Below are positions 44,904-54,775 of a stretch of DNA of 64,000 nt, one piece after another (within the stretch, counting starts at the first letter, position 1; the number at the start of each line of letters is the position of its first letter). The notes below the pieces were generated by a model, which worked only from the letters and a program-made list of their open reading frames with translations, did not search any database and had not been told where the DNA came from. Source of the DNA: Streptomyces sp. SPB162 (GTDB lineage: Bacteria; Actinomycetota; Actinomycetes; Streptomycetales; Streptomycetaceae). A program made the position numbers and the translations under genes. Where the stretch lies: assembly GCF_029504575.1 (NCBI RefSeq), contig NZ_JAQFII010000001.1:5587001-5651000 (forward strand), in the 5' to 3' direction.

Positions 44904-45551
44904 TCAACCCTCCGTGCCGAAGCGGCGGTTGGACTCCTCGGCCTGCGCCAGCCGCCGCAGGCTCAGCAGCACCGGCTCGTAGAGCACGGTGAGCGCCACC
45001 GCCGCCTCGACCTGTTCCAGGGGGGTGCGGAACCGCTCGATGAGATCCAGGTCGGTGACGGCGAGTTGGGCCGCGGCGCGCGCGTACGGCGCCAAGTCGT
45101 CGGCTTCGGAGGGGTATCCGAGCCGGGCCAGTGCGGCCACCGCCGCGACCAGCGTCCCCCAGGCGGGTGAGGCGTCGCCCGCCTCCAGGCTCCAGCACCA
45201 GTCGAGGCGCCGCATGAGCCGTTCCACCTCGCGGCGGGCGACCGCGGTCGCCGGATCGTCCTCCGCCGGCTCGGGCCCCCGTGGCAGCGCCCAGACGGCC
45301 GCACCCAGCCGGACGTTCTGGTCCAGCGACTCGTCCTCCACCGCAGCCAGCACCTGGCGCGCGGTGGCCACCGGCATCTTCCCGACCTGGATCAGCGCCC
45401 GCACCAGACGCAGCCGGCGCAGGTGCTCGTCGCCGTACTCCGCCTGGGTGGCGGTGATCCGGCGGCCGGCCGGCAGCAGGCGCTCGCGCAGGTAGTACTT
45501 GATCGTGGCGGCCGGGACTCCGCTGCGATCGCTCAGTTCCGCGAGCCGCAT
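44904..45551 (-). CDS. MerR-family transcriptional regulator
   Basis: The 215-aa protein starts with a MerR winged helix (MRLAELSDRSGVPAATIKYYLRERLLPAGRR, then EYGDEHLRRLRLVRALIQVGKM). A helical C-terminal part of unknown ligand specificity follows, with no metal-binding cysteines. ATG 45551 is chosen: the earlier GTG 45581 would begin inside the CTATCC operator repeats. It is divergent from a DUF4188 gene and probably controls it and itself through those repeats. Confidence 0.87.
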   Translation of the reverse strand: MRLAELSDRSGVPAATIKYYLRERLLPAGRRITATQAEYGDEHLRRLRLVRALIQVGKMPVATARQVLAAVEDESLDQNVRLGAAVWALPRGPEPAEDDPATAVARREVERLMRRLDWCWSLEAGDASPAWGTLVAAVAALARLGYPSEADDLAPYARAAAQLAVTDLDLIERFRTPLEQVEAAVALTVLYEPVLLSLRRLAQAEESNRRFGTEG

Positions 45552-45580
45552 CCTCTTGCGCCCTTCATTGGAGAGTGTCA

Positions 45581-45608
45581 CTATCCAATCAGGATAGCTT
45601 GGCTATCC
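45581..45608. promoter_or_regulatory. Three alternating CTATCC half-sites in the MerR-DUF4188 region
   Basis: CTATCC (45581-45586), GGATAG (45592-45597) and CTATCC (45603-45608) are each separated by five bases. They make two overlapping inverted repeats with an 11-bp step, about one helical turn. This fits an operator for the adjacent MerR protein. Confidence 0.65.
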
Positions 45609-45634
45609 AACACATCGACAACGGGGGAGCCGTC

Positions 45635-46126
45635 ATGGGCGCCGAACTGATCGAAGGCCGGGTCACCGCCGCGGCGGAGGGCGACCTGGTCGTCTTCGTC
45701 ATCGGGATGCGGATCAACAACTTCTGGGCGCTGCGCAGCTGGTGGCCGGTCTTCACGGCAATGCCGCGCATGCTGAAGGAGCTGTCGCGGGAGAAGGACA
45801 GCGGGCTGCTGGGCTTCCGGCTCCGGCCGGGGATGCCCCGGGTCTTCGAGGTGATCCAGTACTGGGAGTCGCGCGAGAAGCTGCTCGCCTACGCCGCGGC
45901 GCCGGATGCCGAGCACCGTCCGGCGTGGACGGCCTTCAACCGGCGGGCGCGGGCGGGGAAGGGCAGGGTCGGCATCTTCCACGAGACGTATGTCGTGCCC
46001 GCGGGCGGCTACGAGTCGATCTACGTCGACATGCCGGCGTACGGCCTGGGCGAGGCCGCGGGCGTCGTGCCGGTCGGCCGCCGCGGCGAGAGCGCGAAGG
46101 CCCGCCTCGCGTACCGGGCGGGCTGA
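45635..46126 (+). CDS. DUF4188 protein (monooxygenase-like fold)
   Basis: The 163-aa protein has VVFVIGMRINNFWALRSWWPVFTAMPRMLKEL, FEVIQYWESREKLLAYA, WTAFNRRARAG and GIFHETYVVPAGGYESIYVDMPAYGLGEA, the conserved blocks of DUF4188. Related folds include antibiotic-biosynthesis-type monooxygenases and heme-degrading dimers, but no activity is established. ATG 45635 follows GGGGGAG by about seven bases. It is divergent from the MerR gene, its likely regulator. Confidence 0.88.
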   Translation: MGAELIEGRVTAAAEGDLVVFVIGMRINNFWALRSWWPVFTAMPRMLKELSREKDSGLLGFRLRPGMPRVFEVIQYWESREKLLAYAAAPDAEHRPAWTAFNRRARAGKGRVGIFHETYVVPAGGYESIYVDMPAYGLGEAAGVVPVGRRGESAKARLAYRAG

Positions 46127-46146
46127 CGGCGGCGGAAACGAGTGCG

Positions 46147-46194
46147 GCGCGCCGGCGCCGGGGGCTGTGGACGGAGCCCCCGGCGCCGGCGCGC
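46147..46194. terminator. Bidirectional terminator with a 20-bp perfect stem
   Basis: The arms 46147-46166 and 46175-46194 (GCGCGCCGGCGCCGGGGGCT and its complement) close an 8-base loop between the convergent DUF4188 and ndgR genes. Confidence 0.9.
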
Positions 46195-46279
46195 CCGTGT
46201 TTCAGGTGTTTCGGGTGGTGGAGCCCGCTGCGAGGGGCGGCGTCGGCCCTCGCGTCAGGCTCCTCGGTGGGTTGCGGAC

Positions 46280-46996
46280 TCAGCCGTTGCGGCGCAGGGC
46301 CTCCGAGAGCCGGCCGGCGGCGTCGATGACGGCCTGGGCGTGCATCCGGCCCGGGTGCCGGGTCAGCCGCTCGATCGGTCCCGAGACCGAGACGGCGGCG
46401 ACCACTCGGTTCGAGGGCCCGCGCACCGGCGCCGAGACCGAGGCGACGCCCGGCTCCCGCTCGCCGATGGACTGGGCCCAGCCGCGGCGGCGCACGCCGG
46501 AGAGCGCGGTGGCCGTGAAGCGGGCGCCCTGGAGGCCGCGGTGCAGCCGCTCCGGCTCTTCCCACGCCATCAGGACCTGGGCGGCGGAGCCCGCCTTCAT
46601 GGGCAGCGTCGAGCCGACCGGCACGGTGTCCCGCAGTCCGGACAGCCGTTCCGCGGCGGCCACGCAGATCCGCATGTCGCCCTGGCGCCGGTAGAGCTGG
46701 GCGCTCTCGCCGGTCACGTCCCGCAGGTGGGTCAGGACCGGTCCCGCCGTGGCGAGCAGCCGGTCCTCGCCCGCCGCGGCGGCGAGCTCGGAGAGCCGGG
46801 GGCCCAGGATGAAGCGGCCCTGCATGTCGCGGGCGACCAGCCGGTGGTGTTCGAGCGCGACCGCGAGGCGGTGCGCGGTGGGGCGGGCGAGGCCCGTGGC
46901 TCCGACGAGCCCGGCCAGGGTGGCCGGGCCGGACTCCAGCGCGCTGAGCACCAGAGCCGCCTTGTCGAGAACGCCGACGCCGCTAGAGTTGTCCAT
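46280..46996 (-). CDS. ndgR: IclR-family regulator of amino acid metabolism
   Basis: From ATG 46996 (MDNSSGVGVLDKAALVLSALESG) the protein is 238 aa. An N-terminal winged helix (LAGLVGATGLARPTAHRLAVALEHHRLV) is followed by an IclR ligand domain (SAQLYRRQGDMRICVAAAERLSGLRDTVPVGSTLPMKAGSAAQVLMAW). In Streptomyces the IclR protein divergent from leuCD is NdgR, which controls leucine, methionine and other amino acid genes; LtbR is the Corynebacterium counterpart. Palindrome 46996-47016 sits at its own start and may give autoregulation. Confidence 0.9.
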   Translation of the reverse strand: MDNSSGVGVLDKAALVLSALESGPATLAGLVGATGLARPTAHRLAVALEHHRLVARDMQGRFILGPRLSELAAAAGEDRLLATAGPVLTHLRDVTGESAQLYRRQGDMRICVAAAERLSGLRDTVPVGSTLPMKAGSAAQVLMAWEEPERLHRGLQGARFTATALSGVRRRGWAQSIGEREPGVASVSAPVRGPSNRVVAAVSVSGPIERLTRHPGRMHAQAVIDAAGRLSEALRRNG

Positions 46997-47016
46997 GAGA
47001 CGATATTCGCGTCTCA
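46996..47016. promoter_or_regulatory. Palindromic operator between ndgR and leuC
   Basis: TGAGACG (46996-47002), seven bases, then CGTCTCA (47010-47016): perfect 7-bp arms adjoining the ndgR ATG and about 140 bases before leuC. It is probably the NdgR site for leuCD and autoregulation. Confidence 0.7.
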
Positions 47017-47103
47017 CACTGTGAAACGCAAGTTCAATTTTCCAGCGAAGCCGTCAGGCTGGGGGGCACGGCAGGGACGCCGTCCGGAACGAGGGGATCG
47101 GAC

Positions 47104-47156
47104 GATGTCCTCAACAGACGAGTTGGCCGGCAGCGACGCCGGTCGGAGGGACAGCG

Positions 47157-47163
<7 letters not shown>
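47104..47163 (+). CDS. Short upstream ORF overlapping the leuC start
   Basis: ATG 47104 opens a 19-codon frame (MSSTDELAGSDAGRRDSDG) whose TAG (47161-47163) lies inside the first codons of leuC (ATGGGTAG). It contains the leuC ribosome binding site GGAGG. Only one Leu codon is present, so it is not a classical leucine attenuator. Translational coupling or a random frame are both possible. Confidence 0.3.
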
Positions 47164-48587
<1,424 letters not shown>

Positions 48588-48592
48588 TACCG

Positions 48593-49201
48593 ATGGAAGC
48601 TTTCACCACACACACCGGCCGGGCCGTCCCGCTGCGCCGCGGCAACGTCGACACCGACCAGATCATCCCGGCCCACTGGCTGAAGAAGGTCACCCGCAAC
48701 GGCTTCGAGGACGGGCTCTTCGAGGCCTGGCGCAAGGACGGGTCATTCGTCCTCAACCAGCCCGAGCGCGCCGGGGCGACCGTTCTGCTGGCCGGCCCCG
48801 ACTTCGGCACCGGCTCGTCCCGCGAGCACGCCGTGTGGGCCCTGCAGAACTACGGCTTCAAGGCCGTCGTCTCGTCTCGCTTCGCGGACATCTTCCGGGG
48901 CAACTCGCTCAAGAACGGCCTGCTCACGGTCGTGCTGCCGCAGGAGACCGTCGAGCAGCTGTGGAAGCTGACCGAGGCCGACCCGACCGTCGAGGTCACG
49001 GTCGACCTGGTCGCCCGCGAGGTCCGGGCGGAGGGACGCGACGGAGTTACGGTTGCAGCCGCGTTCGAACTCGACGACAACGCCCGCTGGCGGCTGCTGG
49101 AAGGGCTGGACGACATCAGCCTGACCCTCGCCAACGAGGCGGACATCACCACCTATGAGCGCTCCCGCCCGGCGCACAAGCCGAGCACCGTGCAGGTCTG
49201 A
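48593..49201 (+). CDS. leuD: 3-isopropylmalate dehydratase small subunit
   Basis: The 202-aa protein has the swivelling-domain motifs LRRGNVDTDQIIPAHWLKKVTR, FGTGSSREHAVWALQNYGFKAVVSSRFADIFRGNSLKNGLL. It forms the isopropylmalate isomerase heterodimer with LeuC, encoded five bases upstream. A terminator hairpin follows at 49232-49264. Confidence 0.96.
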   Translation: MEAFTTHTGRAVPLRRGNVDTDQIIPAHWLKKVTRNGFEDGLFEAWRKDGSFVLNQPERAGATVLLAGPDFGTGSSREHAVWALQNYGFKAVVSSRFADIFRGNSLKNGLLTVVLPQETVEQLWKLTEADPTVEVTVDLVAREVRAEGRDGVTVAAAFELDDNARWRLLEGLDDISLTLANEADITTYERSRPAHKPSTVQV

Positions 49202-49231
49202 CGGTCCCCCCAGGGCATCCGGCCGGATTTC

Positions 49232-49264
49232 GAAGCGCCTTCCGCCGTCCGCGGAGGGCGCTTC
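49232..49264 (+). terminator. Terminator of leuCD
   Basis: GAAGCGCC-T-TCCGC pairs with GCGGA-G-GGCGCTTC; one internal mismatch and a 5-base loop. Confidence 0.75.
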
Positions 49265-49353
49265 GGCATGTCCGCACCACCGTATTGGCCCTGTCGCGTG
49301 AGACATTGGCCCCGCCACGCGCGACAACTCACCGCAGATGGCACAATCGGTAC

Positions 49354-49587
49354 ATGGAACCCGACGCCCAACTCGAGCTCTACGGGGTCCTCGCCGCCCG
49401 GCTGAAGGAGGCGCACGCGCGCGTCGCGAATCTCCAACTACCCGATGACACAAGGCTGGAGTTGAACCGGAGACTCCTCGCCGTGACCGCCGCGGCCAAG
49501 CACGATCTCGCGGGTGCGGCACGGCGTCTGGACGTCTTCCTGCGGGAGCTCGACCAGGGCGGATTTCTTGATCAAGGAACTGTCTGA
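49354..49587 (+). CDS. Small conserved hypothetical protein, 77 aa
   Basis: The sequence MEPDAQLELYGVLAARLKEAHARV...LDVFLRELDQGGFLDQGTV is an all-helical, charged protein without signal or cysteines. There is no Shine-Dalgarno site; CACAAT lies eight bases before the ATG, so the transcript may be leaderless. It lies between leuD and hupS in the same direction. I do not recognise a domain. Confidence 0.7.
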   Translation: MEPDAQLELYGVLAARLKEAHARVANLQLPDDTRLELNRRLLAVTAAAKHDLAGAARRLDVFLRELDQGGFLDQGTV

Positions 49588-49710
49588 GAGCCGAGTTCGT
49601 TGCGGCACAAGGGTGATTCGCCCGTTTCGTATTTGATTTGCGGTATATATCCGCCTAACGTGCGAAAAAGCCCGTACTCATTCGCCGGGCAAGTTTCCGA
49701 AGGGGAAGAC

Positions 49711-50376
49711 GTGAACAAGGCGCAGCTCGTAGAAGCGATTGCCGACAAGGTAGGCGGCCGCCAGGCCGCCGCGGACGCGGTTGACGCGGTTCTCGACGCG
49801 ATCGTCCGCGCGGTCGTCTCCGGCGACCGGGTCTCGGTCACCGGATTCGGTTCGTTCGAGAAGGTCGACCGTCCCGCCCGCTATGCCCGCAACCCCCAGA
49901 CCGGGGAGCGGGTCCGGGTCAAGAAGACCTCGGTACCGCGCTTCCGCGCGGGTCAGGGCTTCAAGGACCTGGTCAGCGGCTCCAAGAAGCTCCCGAAGAA
50001 CGATGTCGCGGTGAAGAAGGCGCCCAAGGGCAGCCTGAGTGGCGGGGCTTCCACCCGCACCACCGCCAAGGCCGCGGCCAAGAAGGCCACGGCGAAGAAG
50101 GCGACCGCGGCGAAGAAGGCCGTGACCGCCAAGAAGACCACCAGCGCTCCCGCCAAGAAGACGACCACCACCGCCAAGAAGACGTCTGCGGCGAAGAAGA
50201 CCACGGCCACCGGCAGCGCCGCCGCCAAGAAGGCGACCCCGGCCAAGAAGGCCGCCACCGCCAAGAAGGCCGCGGCCAAGAAGTCCGCCCCGGCCAAGAA
50301 GGCCACGGCGAAGAAGGCCCCGGCCAAGAAGAGTGCCGCGCGCAAGATCGCTGCGAAGCGGACCGCGACAAAGTAG
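49711..50376 (+). CDS. hupS: HU-family DNA-binding protein with histone H1-like tail
   Basis: Residues 1-93 are a complete HU domain (MNKAQLVEAIADKV, VSVTGFGSFEKVDRPARYARNPQTGERV). Residues 95-221 form a Lys/Ala-rich tail with many AAKKA, TAKKA and APAKK repeats. Such fusions are the HupS proteins of Streptomyces, which compact the nucleoid during sporulation. GTG 49711 follows GAAGGGGAAG. The tail is built of near-repeats that could change in copy number. Confidence 0.95.
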   Translation: MNKAQLVEAIADKVGGRQAAADAVDAVLDAIVRAVVSGDRVSVTGFGSFEKVDRPARYARNPQTGERVRVKKTSVPRFRAGQGFKDLVSGSKKLPKNDVAVKKAPKGSLSGGASTRTTAKAAAKKATAKKATAAKKAVTAKKTTSAPAKKTTTTAKKTSAAKKTTATGSAAAKKATPAKKAATAKKAAAKKSAPAKKATAKKAPAKKSAARKIAAKRTATK

Positions 50377-50466
50377 TCACCACCGCAGGCCGCGACGGGC
50401 CGGGCTCCCCGACAGGGAGCCCGGCCCGCGCCGGTTTCCGGCCGTTCCGCGGCTCCCACGCCGCCG

Positions 50467-50694
50467 TTACCCCTGCGGCGCCTGGGGATCGGCGAACGTC
50501 TGCAGTGTCAGGAAGACCACCCGGCGGTCGTCGCCGGCGCCCTCGGTGCGGATCCGCACCCGCTGCCCCGGCCGCAGCAGCCGCAGGCCCCCCGCGTCGA
50601 AGGCGGCGGCGTCGAACGGCAGCGGAGTCCCGTCGTCGAGCAGCACGCTGCCGGCTCGTGTCCCGGGGTCGTATGTGTACGCGGTCGCCTGCAT
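50467..50694 (-). CDS. Small cold-shock-like hypothetical protein, 75 aa
   Basis: The sequence starts MQATAYTYDPGTRAGSVLLDD and continues GTPLPFDAAAFDAGGLRLLRPGQRVRI. This looks like a small beta-barrel reminiscent of cold-shock/OB folds (GSVLLDDGTPLPF followed by LRPGQRVR). Ribosome binding site weak. It lies 73 bases downstream of the cofC-like gene on the same strand. Function not known. Confidence 0.65.
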   Translation of the reverse strand: MQATAYTYDPGTRAGSVLLDDGTPLPFDAAAFDAGGLRLLRPGQRVRIRTEGAGDDRRVVFLTLQTFADPQAPQG

Positions 50695-50767
50695 GACCGG
50701 CAGCCTAGTGAATACCGCCGCCACCAGGACACCGCCGGGTCGTGTCCCAGCGCCGACGCGACGCCGC

Positions 50768-51400
50768 TCAGTCGGGGATGAGCAGCCCGGTGGCGATGTC
50801 CGCGGTCCGCGGTCCGACGCCCAGGGCGAGTGCCACCCGCAGGTCGGCGGGGGTGTCGACGTCCTGCCGCACGGAGTCCACCCCCGGCAGCGTGATCTCC
50901 CGGGCGCCGGACGCCCGGTGCCGGGCCCGGGAGGCGCCGCCGAACGCCGGTGCCAGGTCGTGGCCGGGCGGCGCGGTGAGCAGCGTGGTGCCGATCGCGG
51001 CCGCGTCGGCCAGGAAAGCCCTCCCTGGAGCCCGCGCGGCATGGTTGAGCACCGCGGAGAGCTCCAGAGGCCGCAGTGCCGGGAGATCGGCGTTCAGGGC
51101 CGCTACGGCCGCATCGGGGATGGCGGACCGGATGAGGTGTCCGCCGTAGGCGAGCGCCGCGTTGAGCCCGGCCGCCGGGGCGTCCGGCACGACCCGCGCC
51201 CCCAGGGCGGTCAGTTCCGCCGCCGCCACCGGATCGTCGGTGACGACGGTGACGCTCCTCACCTGCGCGCACGCCAGCACGGCGGCCACGGTGTCCTGGG
51301 CGAACGCCAGCGCCAGCCCCGGCCGCACGGTCCCCGCCGCCGGCGCCAGCCGGCTCTTGGCCACGGCGAGCGGCTTCAGCGGTACGACGAGGGACCACAT
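50768..51400 (-). CDS. cofC: 2-phospho-L-lactate (phosphoenolpyruvate) guanylyltransferase
   Basis: The 210-aa protein is a MobA-like nucleotidyltransferase of the CofC/FbiD type: SLVVPLKPLAVAKSRLAP (N-terminal nucleotide loop), VTVVTDDPVAAAELTALGARVVPD, GLNAALAYGG, VAALNADLPALRPLEL and FGGASRARHRASGA. It makes the guanylylated precursor for coenzyme F420. ATG 51400 (MWSLVV) is chosen; a GTG five codons earlier is possible. Single gene, divergent from plsC. Confidence 0.88.
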   Translation of the reverse strand: MWSLVVPLKPLAVAKSRLAPAAGTVRPGLALAFAQDTVAAVLACAQVRSVTVVTDDPVAAAELTALGARVVPDAPAAGLNAALAYGGHLIRSAIPDAAVAALNADLPALRPLELSAVLNHAARAPGRAFLADAAAIGTTLLTAPPGHDLAPAFGGASRARHRASGAREITLPGVDSVRQDVDTPADLRVALALGVGPRTADIATGLLIPD

Positions 51401-51589
51401 GACGGGTACGGGCACCGACCCATTGTGCGGTGACCCGCCGATCCGGCGGTCACGCCCCCGCCGCGCCGTTCCCGTCGAAGCCCGGGGGCGCGCCCCTCGG
51501 CCCGGCCACCCTGGCGTTACGGTGTGCGTACCGGCGACACTTGTGCGGCTGCACTGGTGCGGCCCCCGCGCAATGAGGAGGAAGTTCTG

Positions 51590-52495
51590 GTGTCCCGCCG
51601 CAGAATCGGCTTCTGGTACCGGCTCGCTGCCGCCATCGCGAAACCGCCGCTTCTTCTCTTCTTCAAGCGGGATTGGCACGGAATGGAGCACATTCCGGCC
51701 GACGGTGGATTCATCACCGCCGTCAACCACAACTCTTTCCTCGACCCGCTGTCGTACGGCCATTTCCAGTACAACACCGGACGCGTTCCGCGCCTGCTCG
51801 CGAAGGCCGGCCTCTTCAAGATCTTCTTTGTCGGCATGATGCTGCGCGGAACAGGTCAGATTCCGGTCTACCGGGAGTCCACGGACGCCGCCAACGCGTT
51901 CCGCGCCGCCGTCGCCGCGATCAACTCCGGCGAATGCGTCGCCTTCTATCCGGAAGGCACGCTGACCCGCGACCCCGACCAGTGGCCGATGATCGGAAAG
52001 ACCGGTGCCGCCCGGGTGGCGCTGCTCACCGAAGCGCCGGTGATCCCGATCGCGCAATGGGGCGCCAACGAGGCGATGCCGCCGTACGCGAAGGAGAACA
52101 AGTTCTCCCTCTTCCCCCGCAAGACCCTGCGGGTCGTGGCGGGTCCGCCCGTCGACCTGTCGCGGTTCTACGGGCGGGAGCCGACCGCCGAGGTGCTGCG
52201 CGAGGTCACCGACGTGATCATGATGGAGATCACCGAGCTCCTCGCCGGGATCCGCGGGGAGGTCGCGCCCAAGGAGGTCTACGACCCGCGCAAGGCGGCC
52301 CGCGCCCGCCGGGCGGACAAGGCGGCGGACAGGGCGGAGCAGGCCGCGAACCCGACAACGGTCGCGCACCCGGCGAAGACCGTGAACCCGACAACGGTCG
52401 CGAACCCGGCGAAGGCCGCGCCGTCCGGAAGCACCCCGCGGATGCCCGCGCCGCGGCCCGTGAAGAACCCGACGGACCAGCAGGAGGAGGCGTAA
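51590..52495 (+). CDS. plsC: 1-acyl-sn-glycerol-3-phosphate acyltransferase
   Basis: The 301-aa protein has the PlsC acyltransferase motifs NHNSFLDPL (HX4D), GQIPVYRES, FYPEGTLTRD and VIPIAQWGANE. GTG 51590 follows GAGGAGGAAG. The last 80 residues are low-complexity, with repeated NPTTVA(H/N)PAK units. It is the first gene of a plsC-gpsA-ddlA operon: gpsA makes the glycerol-3-phosphate backbone that this family acylates. Confidence 0.92.
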   Translation: MSRRRIGFWYRLAAAIAKPPLLLFFKRDWHGMEHIPADGGFITAVNHNSFLDPLSYGHFQYNTGRVPRLLAKAGLFKIFFVGMMLRGTGQIPVYRESTDAANAFRAAVAAINSGECVAFYPEGTLTRDPDQWPMIGKTGAARVALLTEAPVIPIAQWGANEAMPPYAKENKFSLFPRKTLRVVAGPPVDLSRFYGREPTAEVLREVTDVIMMEITELLAGIRGEVAPKEVYDPRKAARARRADKAADRAEQAANPTTVAHPAKTVNPTTVANPAKAAPSGSTPRMPAPRPVKNPTDQQEEA

Positions 52496-53497
52496 GTGTC
52501 AACGCGCTGCGCGGTGTACGGAACAGGCTCCTGGGGCACCGCCTTCGCGATGGTGCTCGCCGACGCCGGATGTGACGTCTCGCTGTGGGGCCGCCGGCCG
52601 GAGCTGGTGGAAGCGGTCAACGCCACCCACACGAACCCGGACTACCTGCCGGGAATCGCGCTGCCCGAATCCGTACGGGCCACCACCGACCCGGCCGAGG
52701 CCGCCAGGGACGCCGAGTTCGTCGTCCTGGCCGTCCCGTCGCAGACGCTGCGCGGCAACCTCGCCGAGTGGGCGCCCCTGCTGCGTCCCGACGCGGTCCT
52801 GGTGAGCCTGATGAAGGGCGTCGAACTCGGCACCGCCAAGCTGATGAGCGAGGTCGTCGAAGAGGTGGCCAAGGCGGGCCCCGAGCGCGTCGCCGTGCTC
52901 TCCGGCCCCAACCTGGCCAAGGAGATCGCCGCCCGGCAGCCCGCCGCGTCCGTGGTCGCCTGCCGCGACGAGTCGGTGGCCCAGCGGTTCCAGGCCGCGT
53001 GCCACACCGCGTACTTCCGCCCGTACACGATCACCGACGTGGTCGGCTGCGAACTCGGCGGAGCGGTCAAGAACGTCATCGCGCTCGCCGTCGGCATCGC
53101 CGACGGCATGGGGCTCGGCGACAACACCAAGGCCTCGCTGATCACCCGTGGGCTGGCCGAGACGACCCGGCTGGGCCTGGCCATGGGGGCCGACGCGCAC
53201 ACCTTCGCGGGCCTGGCGGGCATGGGCGATCTGGTCGCCACGTGCTCCTCGCCGCTCTCCCGCAACCACACCTTCGGCACCAACCTCGGCCGCGGCATGT
53301 CGCTCGCGGAGACCATCGCGGTCACCCGGCAGACTGCCGAGGGTGTGAAGTCCTGCGAGTCGGTGGCCGATCTGGGGCGCAGGCACGGTGTCGACATGCC
53401 GATCACGGACACCGTCGTGGACATCGTGCACAACGGGAAGCCGCCGGTCGTGGCCGTCAAGGAGCTGATGTCCCGCTCCGCGAAATCCGAGCGGTAG
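52496..53497 (+). CDS. gpsA: NAD(P)H-dependent glycerol-3-phosphate dehydrogenase
   Basis: The 333-aa protein has the Rossmann start YGTGSWGTAFAMVLADAG, LSGPNLAKEIAARQP, GCELGGAVKNVIALAVGIADGMGLGDNTKASLITRGLAE and GLAGMGDLVATCSSPLSRN. It reduces dihydroxyacetone phosphate to glycerol-3-phosphate for phospholipids. GTG 52496 directly follows the plsC stop (TAAGTG) with AGGAGG upstream. Confidence 0.95.
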   Translation: MSTRCAVYGTGSWGTAFAMVLADAGCDVSLWGRRPELVEAVNATHTNPDYLPGIALPESVRATTDPAEAARDAEFVVLAVPSQTLRGNLAEWAPLLRPDAVLVSLMKGVELGTAKLMSEVVEEVAKAGPERVAVLSGPNLAKEIAARQPAASVVACRDESVAQRFQAACHTAYFRPYTITDVVGCELGGAVKNVIALAVGIADGMGLGDNTKASLITRGLAETTRLGLAMGADAHTFAGLAGMGDLVATCSSPLSRNHTFGTNLGRGMSLAETIAVTRQTAEGVKSCESVADLGRRHGVDMPITDTVVDIVHNGKPPVVAVKELMSRSAKSER

Positions 53498-53509
53498 GGT
53501 CAACGAACC

Positions 53510-54664
53510 ATGAGCAATCTGCCTTCCTCCCAGCCCTCCGACCAGCCGGGCCGCAAGCCCCGGGTAGCGCTCGTCTTCGGCGGGCGCAGCTCCGAGCACG
53601 GGGTCTCGGTGGTCACCGCCGCCAGCGTGCTGCGGGCCATCGACCGGTCGAAGTACGACGTCCTCCCCATCGGGATCACGACCGACGGCCGCTGGGCGCT
53701 GACCAGCGACGACCCGGACCGGATGGCGATCACCGACCGCCGGATGCCGACCGTGGAGCAGGTCACCGACCATGACGGCACCGTCGTGCTCCCGGTCGAC
53801 CCCGCCAACCGCGAGGTCGTCTACAGCGAGCCGGGACTCGTGCCCAAGGCACTCGGCGACGTCGACGTCGTCTTCCCCGTGCTGCACGGCCCGTACGGCG
53901 AGGACGGCACCCTGCAGGGCCTGCTGGAGCTGTCCGGCGTGCCCTACGTGGGCGCCGGCGTCCTCGCCTCGGCCGTCGGCATGGACAAGGAGTACATGAA
54001 GCGGGTCTTCATCTCCTTCGGCCTGCCCGTCGGGCCGTACCTGGTGATCCGGCCGCGCGACTGGGAGAACGACCGGGAAGCCGCGCGCCGCGGCGTCGTG
54101 GAGTTCGCCGCGGACCACGGCTGGCCGCTCTTCGTCAAGCCCGCCCGTGCCGGCTCGTCGATGGGGATCAGCAAGGTCGAGGACGCGTCCGGTCTCGATG
54201 AGGCGATCGAGGAGGCCCGGCGGCACGACCCGAAGGTCATCATCGAGTCGCTGCTGCGCGGCCGGGAGATCGAGTGCGGCGTCCTGGAGTTCGAGGACGG
54301 CCCGCGCGCCAGCCTCCCCGCCGAGATCCCGCCGGTCACCGCCCACGACTTCTACGACTTCGAGGCCAAGTACATCGACTCGGCCGAGGGCATCGTGCCG
54401 GCGCCGCTCACCCCCGAGCAGACCGCCGAGGTGCAGCGGCTCGCCGTCGCGGCCTTCGACTCGGTCTCCTGCGAGGGCCTGGTCCGCGCGGACTTCTTCC
54501 TGCTCGACAGCGGAGAGTTCGTCATCAACGAGATCAACACGATGCCCGGCTTCACGCCCATCTCCATGTACCCGCGCATGTGGCAGGAGAGCGGCGTCGG
54601 CTACCCCGAGCTGGTGGACAAGCTGATCCAGGCCGCCCTGCGGCGCCGGACCGGGCTTCGCTGA
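53510..54664 (+). CDS. ddlA: D-alanine--D-alanine ligase
   Basis: The 384-aa ATP-grasp ligase has VALVFGGRSSEHGVSVVTAASVL, LHGPYGEDGTLQGLLEL, GSSMGISKVEDAS, EIECGVLEFED and EFVINEINTMPGFTPISMYPRMWQ. It joins two D-alanines for peptidoglycan. It lies twelve bases after gpsA, so the operon serves envelope synthesis. The N-terminal motif does not decide the vancomycin phenotype. Confidence 0.95.
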   Translation: MSNLPSSQPSDQPGRKPRVALVFGGRSSEHGVSVVTAASVLRAIDRSKYDVLPIGITTDGRWALTSDDPDRMAITDRRMPTVEQVTDHDGTVVLPVDPANREVVYSEPGLVPKALGDVDVVFPVLHGPYGEDGTLQGLLELSGVPYVGAGVLASAVGMDKEYMKRVFISFGLPVGPYLVIRPRDWENDREAARRGVVEFAADHGWPLFVKPARAGSSMGISKVEDASGLDEAIEEARRHDPKVIIESLLRGREIECGVLEFEDGPRASLPAEIPPVTAHDFYDFEAKYIDSAEGIVPAPLTPEQTAEVQRLAVAAFDSVSCEGLVRADFFLLDSGEFVINEINTMPGFTPISMYPRMWQESGVGYPELVDKLIQAALRRRTGLR

Positions 54665-54775
54665 AGCCCTTGCGGCGGATCGCGCGTCGGACTTCCGCTC
54701 CCGCCCGCCGCCGCGGCACCGGTCGTCCGGTGGCCGAGGCGGCGGCCCGGACCATCCATGATCCGCCGGAAGGGC

